Counted from the first letter of the stretch, positions 1-12,131 are shown. The stretch is DNA of 29,537 nucleotides from CALBPI01 sp038529355 (GCA_038529355.1 JBCBDU010000043.1:1-29537), one strand, 5' to 3'. The notes: generated from the sequence alone by a model not told the origin. Made by a program: numbers and translations.

Positions 1-291
1 GTTGCCTATTACATGACACCGGAACTGCCATTGGCCGTGCGGGTGTTGTTCGTGCTGGGCGGCATCATCATTGGTGGGCTTGTTGGTATGACGACTTACA
101 AGGGTCGTCAGCTGTGGAGCTTCATTCAGGGCTCGCGCGTCGAGATTCGCAAGGTCGTGTGGCCGACGCGTACCGAGACGACGCAAGCGACCATCGCGGT
201 GTTTATATTCACGCTGCTAATGGGTGTGTTTTTCTGGGCACTGGATTCCGGGTTGCTGTGGGCAACGCGGCAGGCAACCGGTCAGGCGTAA
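1..291 (+). CDS. secE: Preprotein translocase subunit SecE (5' end missing)
   Basis: SecE is the small clamp subunit of the SecYEG channel in the inner membrane. The reading frame is open from base 1, so the start lies upstream; 96 residues are visible, roughly the last three quarters of a gammaproteobacterial SecE. A hydrophobic segment (around VRVLFVLGGIIIGG) is followed by the conserved amphipathic cytoplasmic helix with the EIRKVVWPTRTET signature, then a last membrane segment (IAVFIFTLLMGVFFWALD). The WPTR motif contacts SecY. It lies 45 bases before nusG, the usual secE-nusG pair. The partner gene secY is at the far end of this window. Confidence 0.96.
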   Translation, partial: VAYYMTPELPLAVRVLFVLGGIIIGGLVGMTTYKGRQLWSFIQGSRVEIRKVVWPTRTETTQATIAVFIFTLLMGVFFWALDSGLLWATRQATGQA

Positions 292-336
292 GCGTTCGTC
301 GCGACGTCAAACAGTACTTAAAAGGTCTACATATTC

Positions 337-870
337 GTGTCTAAACGTTGGTACATCGTTCACGCCTACTCGAACTTTGAGCACAAGGTGAAAGGATTTC
401 TCGAAGAGCGGATCAAGCTGGCAGGGCTTGAAGATCGCTTCGGAGAAATTCTTGTGCCCACTGAAGAAGTGGTCGAGATGCGCGAAGGGCAGAAACGCCG
501 CAGCGAGCGCAAGTTCTTCCCGGGCTACGTGCTGGTCAACATGGAAATGGATGACGAGACCTGGCATCTGGTTAAAGAAGTGCCGAAGGTGCTCGGATTC
601 ATCGGCGGCAGCAGCGATAAGCCTGCACCGATTACCGAAAAAGAAGCCGATGTGATCTTGCAGCGTGTGCAGGATGGCGTCGACAAGCCGCGGCCGAAAG
701 TATTGTTCGAGCCTGGCGAAGTGGTACGTGTTACCGATGGTCCGTTCAACGACTTTAATGGCGTTGTGGAGCACGTGAACTACGACAAGAGCAAGCTGCG
801 TGTTGCGGTCCAGATTCTGGGTCGCTCGACACCGGTCGAATTGGATTTTGGTCAGGTCGAAAAGGCCTGA
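337..870 (+). CDS. nusG: Transcription elongation/antitermination factor NusG
   Basis: NusG binds the RNA polymerase clamp, suppresses pausing and links polymerase to Rho or to ribosomal S10. The 177-residue protein matches the usual 175-181. The N-terminal NGN domain (about 1-115) contains KRWYIVHAYSNFE and the conserved SERKFFPGYVLV and GFIGG segments. The C-terminal KOW domain (about 125-177) contains FEPGEVVRV, DGPFNDFNGVVE and ends PVELDFGQVEKA. The start is GTG at 337, preceded by AAAAGG; no upstream ATG fits the family N-terminus. The partner S10 (rpsJ) is encoded further down the window. Confidence 0.98.
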   Translation: MSKRWYIVHAYSNFEHKVKGFLEERIKLAGLEDRFGEILVPTEEVVEMREGQKRRSERKFFPGYVLVNMEMDDETWHLVKEVPKVLGFIGGSSDKPAPITEKEADVILQRVQDGVDKPRPKVLFEPGEVVRVTDGPFNDFNGVVEHVNYDKSKLRVAVQILGRSTPVELDFGQVEKA

Positions 871-877
871 TGAGATT

Positions 878-920
878 GTCGGCAGTGATGCCGGCGCATA
901 AACAGCACAGGGAGCCGGAC
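878..920 (+). promoter_or_regulatory. Candidate L1-binding translational operator before rplK
   Basis: The 84-base nusG-rplK spacer contains GTGATGCC at 885-892 and GGGAGCCGG at 910-918. GTCGGC (878-883) can pair with GCCGGAC (914-920) with one bulge. This leaves an asymmetric loop of AGTGATG opposite GGA, capped by a CC/GG pair. That layout resembles the L1 site of 23S rRNA, and L1 is known to repress the rplK-rplA mRNA in E. coli. The fold is hand-drawn and short, so the assignment is tentative. Confidence 0.4.
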
Positions 921-954
921 TTAGCGTACGGCGTTTGCACCTGGGAGAAGTGAC

Positions 955-1389
955 ATGGCAAAGAAAGTAACGGCTTACATCAAGCTGCAAGTGGGTGCCG
1001 GTAAGGCAAACCCCAGTCCTCCGGTCGGCCCGGCTTTGGGTCAGCACGGCGTAAACATCATGGAGTTCTGTAAGGCGTTCAACGCTGAAACGCAGGGCCT
1101 GGAAGCCGGTTTGCCGGTTCCTGTCGTGATTACCGTGTACTCGGATCGCAGCTTCACGTTCATCAAGAAAACACCGCCTGCAGCGGTATTGCTGCGCAAG
1201 GCTGCTGGCGTACCGAAAGGCTCTGGCACACCGAACACCGTCAAGGTGGGCAAGGTTACCCGTGCTCAGCTTGAAGAGATCGCAACAACGAAAATGCCGG
1301 ATCTGACGGCTGCCGACATGGACGCTGCGGTTCGTACAATCGCTGGCACCGCACGCAGCATGGGTCTGGAAACGGAAGGAGTGGTCTGA
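955..1389 (+). CDS. rplK: 50S ribosomal protein L11
   Basis: L11 forms the base of the GTPase-associated centre with 23S helices 43-44 and is needed for stringent RelA signalling. It has 144 residues (E. coli 142). The N-terminal domain (about 1-70) carries GAGKANPSPPVGPALGQHG with the conserved proline pair of the thiostrepton-binding region. The C-terminal RNA-binding domain (about 75-142) carries KTPPAAVLLRKAAG and ends with IAGTARSMGLETEG. ATG at 955 follows GGGAGAAG. The stop overlaps the rplA start by one base (TGATG), consistent with translational coupling, so repression at one site would control both proteins. Confidence 0.99.
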   Translation: MAKKVTAYIKLQVGAGKANPSPPVGPALGQHGVNIMEFCKAFNAETQGLEAGLPVPVVITVYSDRSFTFIKKTPPAAVLLRKAAGVPKGSGTPNTVKVGKVTRAQLEEIATTKMPDLTAADMDAAVRTIAGTARSMGLETEGVV

Positions 1390-2084
1390 TGGCACGTATG
1401 ACAAAACGCCGCAAGGCACTCGAAGGCAAGATCGAGCGCGGCAAGGCGTATCCGGCCGATGAAGCGTTCAAGCTCGTGAATGAAGTTGCTGATGCGAAGT
1501 TTGCAGAAAGCATCGACGTATCGGTCAACCTGGGTGTTGATCCGCGTAAATCCGATCAGGCTGTGCGCGGTTCGACCGTGCTGCCGAACGGCACCGGCAA
1601 GACGGTTCGCGTCGCTGTGTTCGCACAGGGCGAGAATGCTGACAAGGCGACGGCGGCAGGTGCTGACATCGTTGGCTTCGAAGATCTGGCTGAGAAAGTC
1701 AAAGCCGGCGAGATGGATTTTGATGTCGTCATTGCGACACCAGACGCGATGCGTGTTGTTGGTCAGCTCGGTCAGGTGCTTGGTCCTCGCGGCCTGATGC
1801 CGAACCCGAAGGTTGGCACGGTAACGCCGGACGTTGAAACGGCCGTGAAAAATGCCAAAGCTGGTCAGGTGCGTTACCGCACCGACAAGGGCGGCATCAT
1901 TCACTGCACGATCGGTAAAGTCGGTTTTGAAGTCGATGCATTGCGCGAAAACCTCGCAGCATTGCTGGCAGACCTAAAAAAAGCCAAGCCCGCTTCAGCG
2001 AAAGGCGCGTACGTGAAGAAACTGGTGGTTTCTTCCACGATGGGCCCGAGCGTGATTGTTGATCAGGGCTCTGTAGAGGCCTGA
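1389..2084 (+). CDS. rplA: 50S ribosomal protein L1
   Basis: L1 builds the mobile L1 stalk that helps release deacylated tRNA from the E site; free L1 represses its own mRNA. The 231 residues are close to E. coli's 234. The N-terminal and closing parts form domain I (MTKRRKALEGKIERGK; late VRYRTDKGGIIHCTIGK). The central domain II holds the nearly invariant GPRGLMPNPKVGTVTPDV segment at about residues 132-149. The start ATG overlaps the last base of rplK, and a start further inside would remove conserved N-terminal sequence. It is followed by a 229-base spacer holding the rplJ leader. Confidence 0.99.
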   Translation: MARMTKRRKALEGKIERGKAYPADEAFKLVNEVADAKFAESIDVSVNLGVDPRKSDQAVRGSTVLPNGTGKTVRVAVFAQGENADKATAAGADIVGFEDLAEKVKAGEMDFDVVIATPDAMRVVGQLGQVLGPRGLMPNPKVGTVTPDVETAVKNAKAGQVRYRTDKGGIIHCTIGKVGFEVDALRENLAALLADLKKAKPASAKGAYVKKLVVSSTMGPSVIVDQGSVEA

Positions 2085-2173
2085 TCGTTAGGAATTTGCG
2101 GCGCACCTTTCGAGGGGCGGCGCAGGTGTGACCGGCTTGTCCGGTCGAATCGTCGAAGACCGCAGGCGCGAAA

Positions 2174-2304
2174 GCTGGCAACAGTTTTTGCTTAATCATG
2201 AAAGCCAGCGCAGATGGTGTCACCCGAGTCAGGGAACTGGCGAAGGTCACCGTTCGACAAAACGTAATGATGGCGAAAGTCATCATGTTTGTGACCGAAG
2301 CCAG
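2174..2304 (+). promoter_or_regulatory. Candidate L10 leader: structured mRNA upstream of rplJ
   Basis: The 229-base rplA-rplJ spacer (2085-2313) has no gene but folds well. CTGGC 2237-2241 pairs with GCCAG 2300-2304; a symmetric GAA/GAA internal loop follows (2242-2244 and 2297-2299). GGTCAC 2245-2250 then pairs with GTGACC 2291-2296. Above an asymmetric loop, ATGATGGC 2267-2274 pairs with GTCATCAT 2279-2286 under a GAAA tetraloop. The outer stem runs into the Shine-Dalgarno AGGAGG (2303-2308), so a bound repressor could hide it. In E. coli the L10-L12 complex represses rplJL from such a leader. Upstream, GCTGGC 2174-2179 pairs with GCCAGC 2204-2209, and GACCGG/CCGGTC (2130-2146) forms a smaller hairpin. 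Confidence 0.65.
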
Positions 2305-2313
2305 GAGGAATCT

Positions 2314-2835
2314 ATGGCGTTAAGACTCGAAGACAAAAAAGCTTTTGTTGCCGAAGTTAATGCGGTCGCCGGTGAGGCTTTGTCTGCAGTTGCTGCGGAA
2401 TATCACGGCCTCAGCGTTGAGGAAATGACGGCGCTGCGTAAAAACGCACGCGAGACGGGTGTTTACCTGCGGGTTGTCAAAAACTCGCTGGCCAAGCGCG
2501 CGTTCGAGGGCACGGATTTCGAGTGTATGAATACGACACTCGTGGGTCCGCTGATTCTCGCGTTTTCCAAAGACGATCCCGGTGCTGCCGCGCGGTTGGT
2601 CAAGGACTTTGCCAAGGAACACGATGCGCTGAAAGCCGTCTCGTTGTCCGTAGGTGGTCAGCTTCTCGAAGCTGGCGATCTGGGCAAACTCGCTGATCTG
2701 CCGAACCTCGACCAGGCACGTGCGATGTTGTTGGGCTGCCTGCAGGCACCGCTCAGCCAGTTCGTTCGTACCATTTCCGAGCCACAGGGCATGCTTGCAC
2801 GCACCCTGGCAGCTCGTGGCGAGCAGGCCGCTTAA
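2314..2835 (+). CDS. rplJ: 50S ribosomal protein L10
   Basis: L10 anchors the L7/L12 dimers to the ribosomal stalk and, with them, represses this operon. The protein has 173 residues (E. coli 165). The N-terminal RNA- and L11-contacting domain has MALRLEDKKAFVAEV, EYHGLSVEEMTALRK and VVKNSLAKRA. The C-terminal helix that holds L12 dimers ends in PQGMLARTLAARGEQ. The frame stays open upstream to 2128, but ATG 2314 is chosen: it begins the family N-terminus and sits behind the strong ribosome-binding site CCAGGAGGAATCT, and the upstream residues have no family match and belong to the leader. rplL follows after 45 bases. Confidence 0.98.
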   Translation: MALRLEDKKAFVAEVNAVAGEALSAVAAEYHGLSVEEMTALRKNARETGVYLRVVKNSLAKRAFEGTDFECMNTTLVGPLILAFSKDDPGAAARLVKDFAKEHDALKAVSLSVGGQLLEAGDLGKLADLPNLDQARAMLLGCLQAPLSQFVRTISEPQGMLARTLAARGEQAA

Positions 2836-2880
2836 AGCATTACACCTCTGACTTGATAACTGATTTTAGGAATTACACAC

Positions 2881-3261
2881 ATGGCAATGTCAAACGAAGA
2901 TCTGCTGAAAGAACTCAGCGCTAAGCCGATCATGGAAGTGGTCGAACTGGTCAAAATGCTCGAAGAAGAGTGGGGCGTATCTGCCGCTGCTCCGGTGGCT
3001 GTTGCAGCCGCTGCTCCGGGTGCTGACGGCGGTGCCGCAGCCGAAGAGAAAACCGAGTTCGACGTCGTAATGACCAGCTTCGGCGGCAACAAAGTTGCAG
3101 TCATTAAAGCGGTTCGCGGCATCACCGGTCTGGGCTTGAAAGAAGCCAAAGACATGGTTGAAGGCGCTCCGGCCACCGTCAAGGAAGGCGCTGGTAAAGA
3201 CGATGCTGAAGAGATCAAGAAACAGCTTGAAGAAGCTGGTGCTAGCGTAGAGCTCAAGTAA
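2881..3261 (+). CDS. rplL: 50S ribosomal protein L7/L12
   Basis: L12 is the multicopy stalk protein that recruits EF-G, EF-Tu and IF2 and stimulates their GTPase. The 126 residues divide into a dimerising N-terminal helix pair (about 1-38, with IMEVVELVKMLEEEWGV), an Ala/Pro/Gly-rich flexible hinge (about 39-58) and the globular domain (about 59-126, EKTEFDVV then VAVIKAVRGITGLGLKEAKD). An alternative ATG lies two codons downstream (2887); 2881 is preferred because AGGA at 2867-2870 is suitably spaced. In E. coli L12 is made in excess of L10; the separate ribosome-binding site here is consistent with that. Confidence 0.98.
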   Translation: MAMSNEDLLKELSAKPIMEVVELVKMLEEEWGVSAAAPVAVAAAAPGADGGAAAEEKTEFDVVMTSFGGNKVAVIKAVRGITGLGLKEAKDMVEGAPATVKEGAGKDDAEEIKKQLEEAGASVELK

Positions 3262-3287
3262 TCGGATTGCTTGCAGCACACTGTGCA

Positions 3288-3323
3288 GGTTGTGGTGGTC
3301 TGCCCCGGCGGGCCACCACAACC
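3288..3323 (+). terminator. Strong hairpin in the rplL-rpoB spacer (attenuator or processing site)
   Basis: GGTTGTGGTGG at 3288-3298 pairs perfectly with CCACCACAACC at 3313-3323 around a 14-base GC-rich loop that can pair further. No T-run follows, so it is not a classic intrinsic terminator. In E. coli this spacer holds a partial attenuator and an RNase III site that set rpoB below rplL; the position here suggests the same role. The 245-base spacer (3262-3506) carries no gene. Confidence 0.55.
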
Positions 3324-3360
3324 CATTCGAAAGTCCCGGGCGTAACGTCCGCGGCAACTG

Positions 3361-3388
3361 ACCGGCTTGCCTGATTAGGCTTGCCGGT
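3361..3388 (+). other. Second, imperfect hairpin upstream of rpoB
   Basis: ACCGGC (3361-3366) pairs with GCCGGT (3383-3388). A TT/TT internal loop follows, and then GCCT (3369-3372) pairs with AGGC (3377-3380) around a GATT loop. It lies 37 bases after the first spacer hairpin and about 118 before rpoB. The two together look like a tandem processing or attenuation region, but no function can be read from the sequence. Confidence 0.4.
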
Positions 3389-3506
3389 ATTCGCGTTTCA
3401 GCCCTGACAAACGGGTAGCTGTTGCAGCGACAAAAAATTTTAGTGATGTGGCAGAGACCCGCTCAAGCCACACACAGAACGATTGAGAAAGGATCGAGGT
3501 AATAAC

Positions 3507-6500
3507 ATGGCGTACTCTTTCACCGAGAAAAAGCGTATCCGTAAGGATTTCGGAGAAAAGACCAGCATCCTTGATGTGCCGTATCTGCTGTCTATACAGC
3601 TCGACTCGTACCGCAAATTCCTGCAGGAAGGCCGGTCTGAGGAGAATCGTGAGGACATCGGCTTGCATGCGGCCTTCAAAACGGTCTTCCCGATTGTCAG
3701 CTATTCCGGCAATGCCGCTTTGGAGTACGTGAGCTATCGCCTTGGCGAACCGGTGTTTGACGTCAAAGAGTGTCAGCTGCGCGGCTTGACGTTCGCGGCG
3801 CCATTACGCGTGAAAGTGCGCCTGGTGATTTACGATAAAGAAGCCAGCGGCACACCGAAACCGGTCAAGGACATTCGCGAGCAGGAAGTCTATCTCGGCG
3901 AAATGCCGCTGATGACCGACAACGGTACGTTTGTGATTAACGGTACCGAGCGCGTCATTGTGTCGCAGTTGCACCGCTCTCCGGGCGTGTTCTTCGACCA
4001 CGACAAAGGCAAGTCGCATTCATCGGGCAAGCTGCTGTTCTCGGCGCGCATCATCCCGTATCGCGGCTCATGGCTCGACTTTGAGTTTGACGCCAAAGAT
4101 GCGGTATTCGCGCGTATTGACCGTCGTCGCAAGTTGCCGGTCAGCATTATCCTGCGTGCGTTGGGTATGACCAACGAAGAGATGCTCGCCACGTTCTTCG
4201 AAACGGTACAGTTCGAGCTGTCCGAGAAAGAAATCAAGATGGAGCTGATCGCATCGCGCCTGCGCGGTGATACGGCGCAATTCGACATCAAGGTCGGCCG
4301 CAAGATGATCGTCGAGGAAGGTCGCCGCATCACGGCCAAGCACGTGCGCGATCTGGAAAAAGCCGGCATCGAAGAGCTGACCGTGCCGACCGAGTATCTC
4401 GAGACACGTATTCTTGCGCACGACATCGTCGACGAAGAGACCGGCGAGCTGATTGCGAACGCCAACGACGAATTGACGGCTGAGTCTATCCAGGCGTTGA
4501 TCGAAGCGGGCATCACAACCATCCGGACGTTGTACGTTAACGATCTGGACCGTGGCCCGTACATTTCGAACACGCTGCGGATCGACCCGTCTGTAACCCG
4601 TCTGGATGCGCTGGTAGAGATCTACCGCATGATGCGTCCGGGTGAGCCGCCGACCAAAGAGGCCGCCGAGAACCTGTTCCAGAATTTGTTCTTCAACGCT
4701 GACCGCTATGACCTGTCTGCGGTTGGTCGAATGAAGTTCAACCGTCGCGTCGGTCGCGATGTCATTACCGGCGAGGGCATTCTCGAGTCGGACGACATCC
4801 TTGACGTACTGCGGGTGCTGATTGAAATCCGCAATGGCTACGGCAGTGTGGATGACATCGATCACCTGGGTAACCGCCGTATTCGCAGCGTTGGCGAGAT
4901 GGCCGAGAACGCGTTCCGCATCGGTCTGGTCCGCGTTGAGCGCGCCGTTAAGGAGCGTCTGACGCAGGCAGAAGCCGAAGGCCTGATGCCGCAGGAAATG
5001 ATCAACGCCAAGCCGGTTGCTGCTGCGGTCAAAGAGTTCTTTGGTTCTAGCCAGTTATCGCAGTTCATGGATCAGAACAACCCGCTGTCCGAAGTCACGC
5101 ACAAACGTCGCGTGTCTGCATTGGGCCCGGGTGGTTTGACGCGCGAACGTGCCGGTTTTGAGGTGCGCGACGTGCATCCGACCCACTACGGCCGTGTATG
5201 CCCGATTGAAACGCCGGAAGGCCCGAACATCGGCCTGATCAACTCGCTGGCCGTGTACTCTCGCACGAACGAGTACGGTTTCCTCGAAACGCCGTACCGC
5301 AAAGTGGTCAACGGCGCTGTCACAGACGACATCGAGTATCTGTCCGCGATCGAAGAAAGCCAGTACGTGATTGCGCAGGCAAACGCGTCGATTGATGCCA
5401 AGAACAAGTTCACTGATGAGCTGATCTCGGTGCGGCACCGCAACGAGTTCACGCTGGCGGCGCCAGACGCGATCAACTACATGGACGTATCACCGAAACA
5501 GATCGTCTCGGTTGCGGCCTCGTTGATTCCGTTCCTCGAGCACGATGATGCGAACCGCGCGCTGATGGGTTCGAACATGCAGCGCCAGGCTGTGCCTACG
5601 CTGCGATCGGAAGCGCCGCTGGTCGGTACCGGCATGGAGCGTGCGGTTGCCATCGATTCCGGTGTGACTGTCGTTGCACGCCGCGGCGGTTTCGTCGACT
5701 CGGTTGATGCGTCGCGAATTGTAGTGCGCGTCAACGACGACGAGACCAACGACGTCGAGCCGGGTGTTGATATCTACAACTTGACGAAGTACACACGTTC
5801 CAACCAGAACACCTGTATCAACCAGCGTCCGCTGGTGCGTATCGGTGACAGCATTTCGCGAGGCGACGTGCTGGCTGATGGCCCGTCGACGAACCTCGGT
5901 GAGCTGGCACTGGGCCAGAATCTGCTGGTCGCGTTCATGCCGTGGAACGGTTACAACTTCGAAGACTCGATCCTGATCTCCGAGCGCGTGGTGCAGGAAG
6001 ATCGTTTCACGACGATTCACATTGAAGAGCTGACCTGTGTCGCGCGTGACACCAAGCTCGGCTCCGAAGAAGTCACCGCTGACATCCCGAACGTTGGCGA
6101 TTCAGCGCTGGCGAAACTCGATGACGCCGGTATTGCGTTCATCGGTGCCGAAGTCGGCGCCGGAGACATTCTGGTCGGCAAGGTCACACCGAAAGGCGAG
6201 ACCCAGCTGACACCGGAAGAAAAGCTGCTGCGTGCCATTTTCGGTGAGAAAGCGTCGGACGTTAAAGACTCGTCGCTGCGTGTGCCGCCTGGCATGGACG
6301 GTACCGTTATCGACGTGCGCGTGTTCACGCGTGATGGTGTTGAGAAAGACACCCGTGCATTAGCCATCGAGCGTGCTGAGCTGGTCAGCGTGCGCAAGGA
6401 TCTGGATGATCAGCTGCGTATTCTCGAGGGCGACATTCTGGCGCGTATCGAGAAGCTGCTGATTGGCAAACAGGCAACCGGTGGTCCGGCAGGTCTGAAG

Positions 6501-7586
6501 TCCGGTGAGAAGATCACCAAAGCGTATCTGGACAGCCTTGAGCAGTCGCAGTGGTTTGAGATCGGTCTGAAGAACGACGAAGCCAGTGCACAGCTCGAGC
6601 GTGCCGCCGAGCGCATGAAGCAACAGCGAGAAGAATTCGACGCACGCTTCGAAGCGAAGAAAAACAAGATCACCGTAGGCGACGATCTGGCACCGGGCGT
6701 GTTGAAGATGGTTAAGGTCTATCTGGCGGTCAAGCGTCGCATCCAGCCGGGTGACAAGATGGCCGGCCGTCACGGGAACAAGGGTGTGATCTCGACGATC
6801 GTGCCGGTTGAAGACATGCCGTATCTCGAAGATGGCACGCCGGTCGACGTGGTGCTGAACCCGTTGGGTGTACCGTCGCGCATGAACGTGGGTCAGGTGC
6901 TCGAAACCCATCTGGGTTGGGCCGCCAAAGGTGTCGGCGCCCGCATTGATCGCATGCTCAAGGCGCAGGCGGCAATGAAGGATCTGCGTGACTTCCTCGG
7001 CCAGGTGTACAACACCACCGGTGGGCGTTCGGAGGATCTGGACAGCTTCTCTGATGACGAGATTCGCGAGTTGGCGGGCAACCTGAAGACGGGCGTGCCG
7101 ATGGCAACACCGGTATTTGATGGCGCCGCTGAATCGCAGATCAAGCAGATGCTGCAACTGGCAGAGCTGCCGGAGAGTGGTCAGGCCGAGATGCGCGATG
7201 GGCGCACCGGCGAGCAGTTCATGCGTCCCGTTACGGTCGGCTACATGTACATGCTCAAACTCAACCACTTAGTGGATGACAAAATGCATGCACGCTCGAC
7301 GGGACCATACAGTCTGGTCACGCAGCAGCCGCTGGGTGGTAAGGCGCAGTTTGGTGGTCAGCGCTTCGGTGAGATGGAGGTCTGGGCGCTCGAAGCGTAC
7401 GGTGCTTCCTACACGCTGCAGGAAATGCTGACGGTCAAGTCGGATGATGTTCAGGGTCGTACAAAAATGTACAAGAACATCGTCGATGGCACGCACCAGA
7501 TGCATGCCGGTATGCCGGAATCATTCAACGTCCTGGTGAAAGAAATTCGTTCGCTCGGCATCAACATCGAGCTAGAAACGGAGTAA
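3507..7586 (+). CDS. rpoB: DNA-directed RNA polymerase subunit beta
   Basis: The beta subunit forms one jaw and half of the active site of RNA polymerase. It has 1359 residues (E. coli 1342). ATG 3507 is chosen over an in-frame TTG at 3483: MAYSFTEKKRIRKDFGEK matches the family start and GAGGT lies just before it. The rifampicin region reads SQLSQFMDQNNPLSEVTHKR with Asp522, His532 and Ser537, equivalent to E. coli 516, 526 and 531, so it is the sensitive type. The conserved active-site lysines are Lys1084 and Lys1092 in GDKMAGRHGNKG. The C-terminus has MYMLKLNHLVDDKMHARSTG and FGEMEVWALEAYGA. rpoC follows after 8 bases. Confidence 0.99.
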   Translation: MAYSFTEKKRIRKDFGEKTSILDVPYLLSIQLDSYRKFLQEGRSEENREDIGLHAAFKTVFPIVSYSGNAALEYVSYRLGEPVFDVKECQLRGLTFAAPLRVKVRLVIYDKEASGTPKPVKDIREQEVYLGEMPLMTDNGTFVINGTERVIVSQLHRSPGVFFDHDKGKSHSSGKLLFSARIIPYRGSWLDFEFDAKDAVFARIDRRRKLPVSIILRALGMTNEEMLATFFETVQFELSEKEIKMELIASRLRGDTAQFDIKVGRKMIVEEGRRITAKHVRDLEKAGIEELTVPTEYLETRILAHDIVDEETGELIANANDELTAESIQALIEAGITTIRTLYVNDLDRGPYISNTLRIDPSVTRLDALVEIYRMMRPGEPPTKEAAENLFQNLFFNADRYDLSAVGRMKFNRRVGRDVITGEGILESDDILDVLRVLIEIRNGYGSVDDIDHLGNRRIRSVGEMAENAFRIGLVRVERAVKERLTQAEAEGLMPQEMINAKPVAAAVKEFFGSSQLSQFMDQNNPLSEVTHKRRVSALGPGGLTRERAGFEVRDVHPTHYGRVCPIETPEGPNIGLINSLAVYSRTNEYGFLETPYRKVVNGAVTDDIEYLSAIEESQYVIAQANASIDAKNKFTDELISVRHRNEFTLAAPDAINYMDVSPKQIVSVAASLIPFLEHDDANRALMGSNMQRQAVPTLRSEAPLVGTGMERAVAIDSGVTVVARRGGFVDSVDASRIVVRVNDDETNDVEPGVDIYNLTKYTRSNQNTCINQRPLVRIGDSISRGDVLADGPSTNLGELALGQNLLVAFMPWNGYNFEDSILISERVVQEDRFTTIHIEELTCVARDTKLGSEEVTADIPNVGDSALAKLDDAGIAFIGAEVGAGDILVGKVTPKGETQLTPEEKLLRAIFGEKASDVKDSSLRVPPGMDGTVIDVRVFTRDGVEKDTRALAIERAELVSVRKDLDDQLRILEGDILARIEKLLIGKQATGGPAGLKSGEKITKAYLDSLEQSQWFEIGLKNDEASAQLERAAERMKQQREEFDARFEAKKNKITVGDDLAPGVLKMVKVYLAVKRRIQPGDKMAGRHGNKGVISTIVPVEDMPYLEDGTPVDVVLNPLGVPSRMNVGQVLETHLGWAAKGVGARIDRMLKAQAAMKDLRDFLGQVYNTTGGRSEDLDSFSDDEIRELAGNLKTGVPMATPVFDGAAESQIKQMLQLAELPESGQAEMRDGRTGEQFMRPVTVGYMYMLKLNHLVDDKMHARSTGPYSLVTQQPLGGKAQFGGQRFGEMEVWALEAYGASYTLQEMLTVKSDDVQGRTKMYKNIVDGTHQMHAGMPESFNVLVKEIRSLGINIELETE

Positions 7587-7594
7587 GGTGAATC

Positions 7595-11824
<4,230 letters not shown>

Positions 11825-11838
11825 CGACAGGGCAACGG

Positions 11839-11868
11839 GCAGGCGAGTCGGTAACACGGCTCGCCTGC
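11839..11868 (+). terminator. Hairpin after rpoC
   Basis: GCAGGCGAG (11839-11847) pairs with CTCGCCTGC (11860-11868); three further pairs, one of them a wobble, can extend inward to leave a GTAACA loop. It lies 15 bases after the rpoC stop and before the str promoter, as expected for the end of the rif transcript. There is no T-run, so termination may be partial or Rho-dependent, or the hairpin may simply protect the 3' end. Confidence 0.5.
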
Positions 11869-11893
11869 GCGACTGGCGCACAGACGGTTTCGC

Positions 11894-11923
11894 TTGACAC
11901 TCAAGGTCTGCGATCCCTAAAAT
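11894..11923 (+). promoter_or_regulatory. Sigma70-type promoter for the str operon
   Basis: A perfect -35 box TTGACA (11894-11899) is followed, 18 bases later, by TAAAAT (11918-11923), which matches five of six positions of the -10 consensus. It lies in the 307-base non-coding rpoC-rpsL spacer, after the rpoC hairpin and about 210 bases before rpsL. It would give a leader of roughly 200 bases. This is one of the two clearest promoters in the window. Confidence 0.75.
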
Positions 11924-11932
11924 GCCCGCCCT

Positions 11933-12050
11933 CACCAAGCCAAGCCGTGTTTTGCACGGCGAGCCATTTTGGTGCAGCAAGCATGCGATTTTCCCTGCAG
12001 CCCAACCGGCGCGAGGGCTCGACGCATGACGACAGGATTTGCAGTTGGGC
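11933..12050 (+). other. Structured leader of the rpsL transcript
   Basis: Two nested folds stand out. CACCAA 11933-11938 with TTGGTG 11969-11974 encloses GCCGTG 11944-11949 with CACGGC 11955-11960. Further on, GCCCAAC 12000-12006 pairs with GTTGGGC 12044-12050. The remaining bases to 12131 contain a T-run (TTTTTT) and the ribosome-binding site GAGAGGG. No ORF here looks coding. A regulatory role is possible but unproven; in E. coli the known str control site is further downstream, between rpsL and rpsG. Confidence 0.4.
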
Positions 12051-12131
12051 GCGAGGCGCCTGACTCAGCAGCGTGCGCTCCGGCGTCTACGCTTTTTTGT
12101 GTTTAGTTAAGACGAATTAAAGAGAGGGCCA

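Noticed and set aside
307..1419. 370-codon minus-strand open frame opposite nusG and rplK
   Set aside because: Antisense shadow over two certain genes; no motif recognised.
2128..2313. 62-codon N-terminal extension of L10
   Set aside because: It has no family match, and the structured leader and strong ribosome-binding site before ATG 2314 explain this stretch.
3483..3506. TTG start giving eight extra residues on beta
   Set aside because: ATG 3507 matches the conserved beta N-terminus and has its own ribosome-binding site.
5053..5120. Possible rifampicin-resistance change in rpoB
   Set aside because: All key positions (Asp522, His532, Ser537) are the usual sensitive residues.
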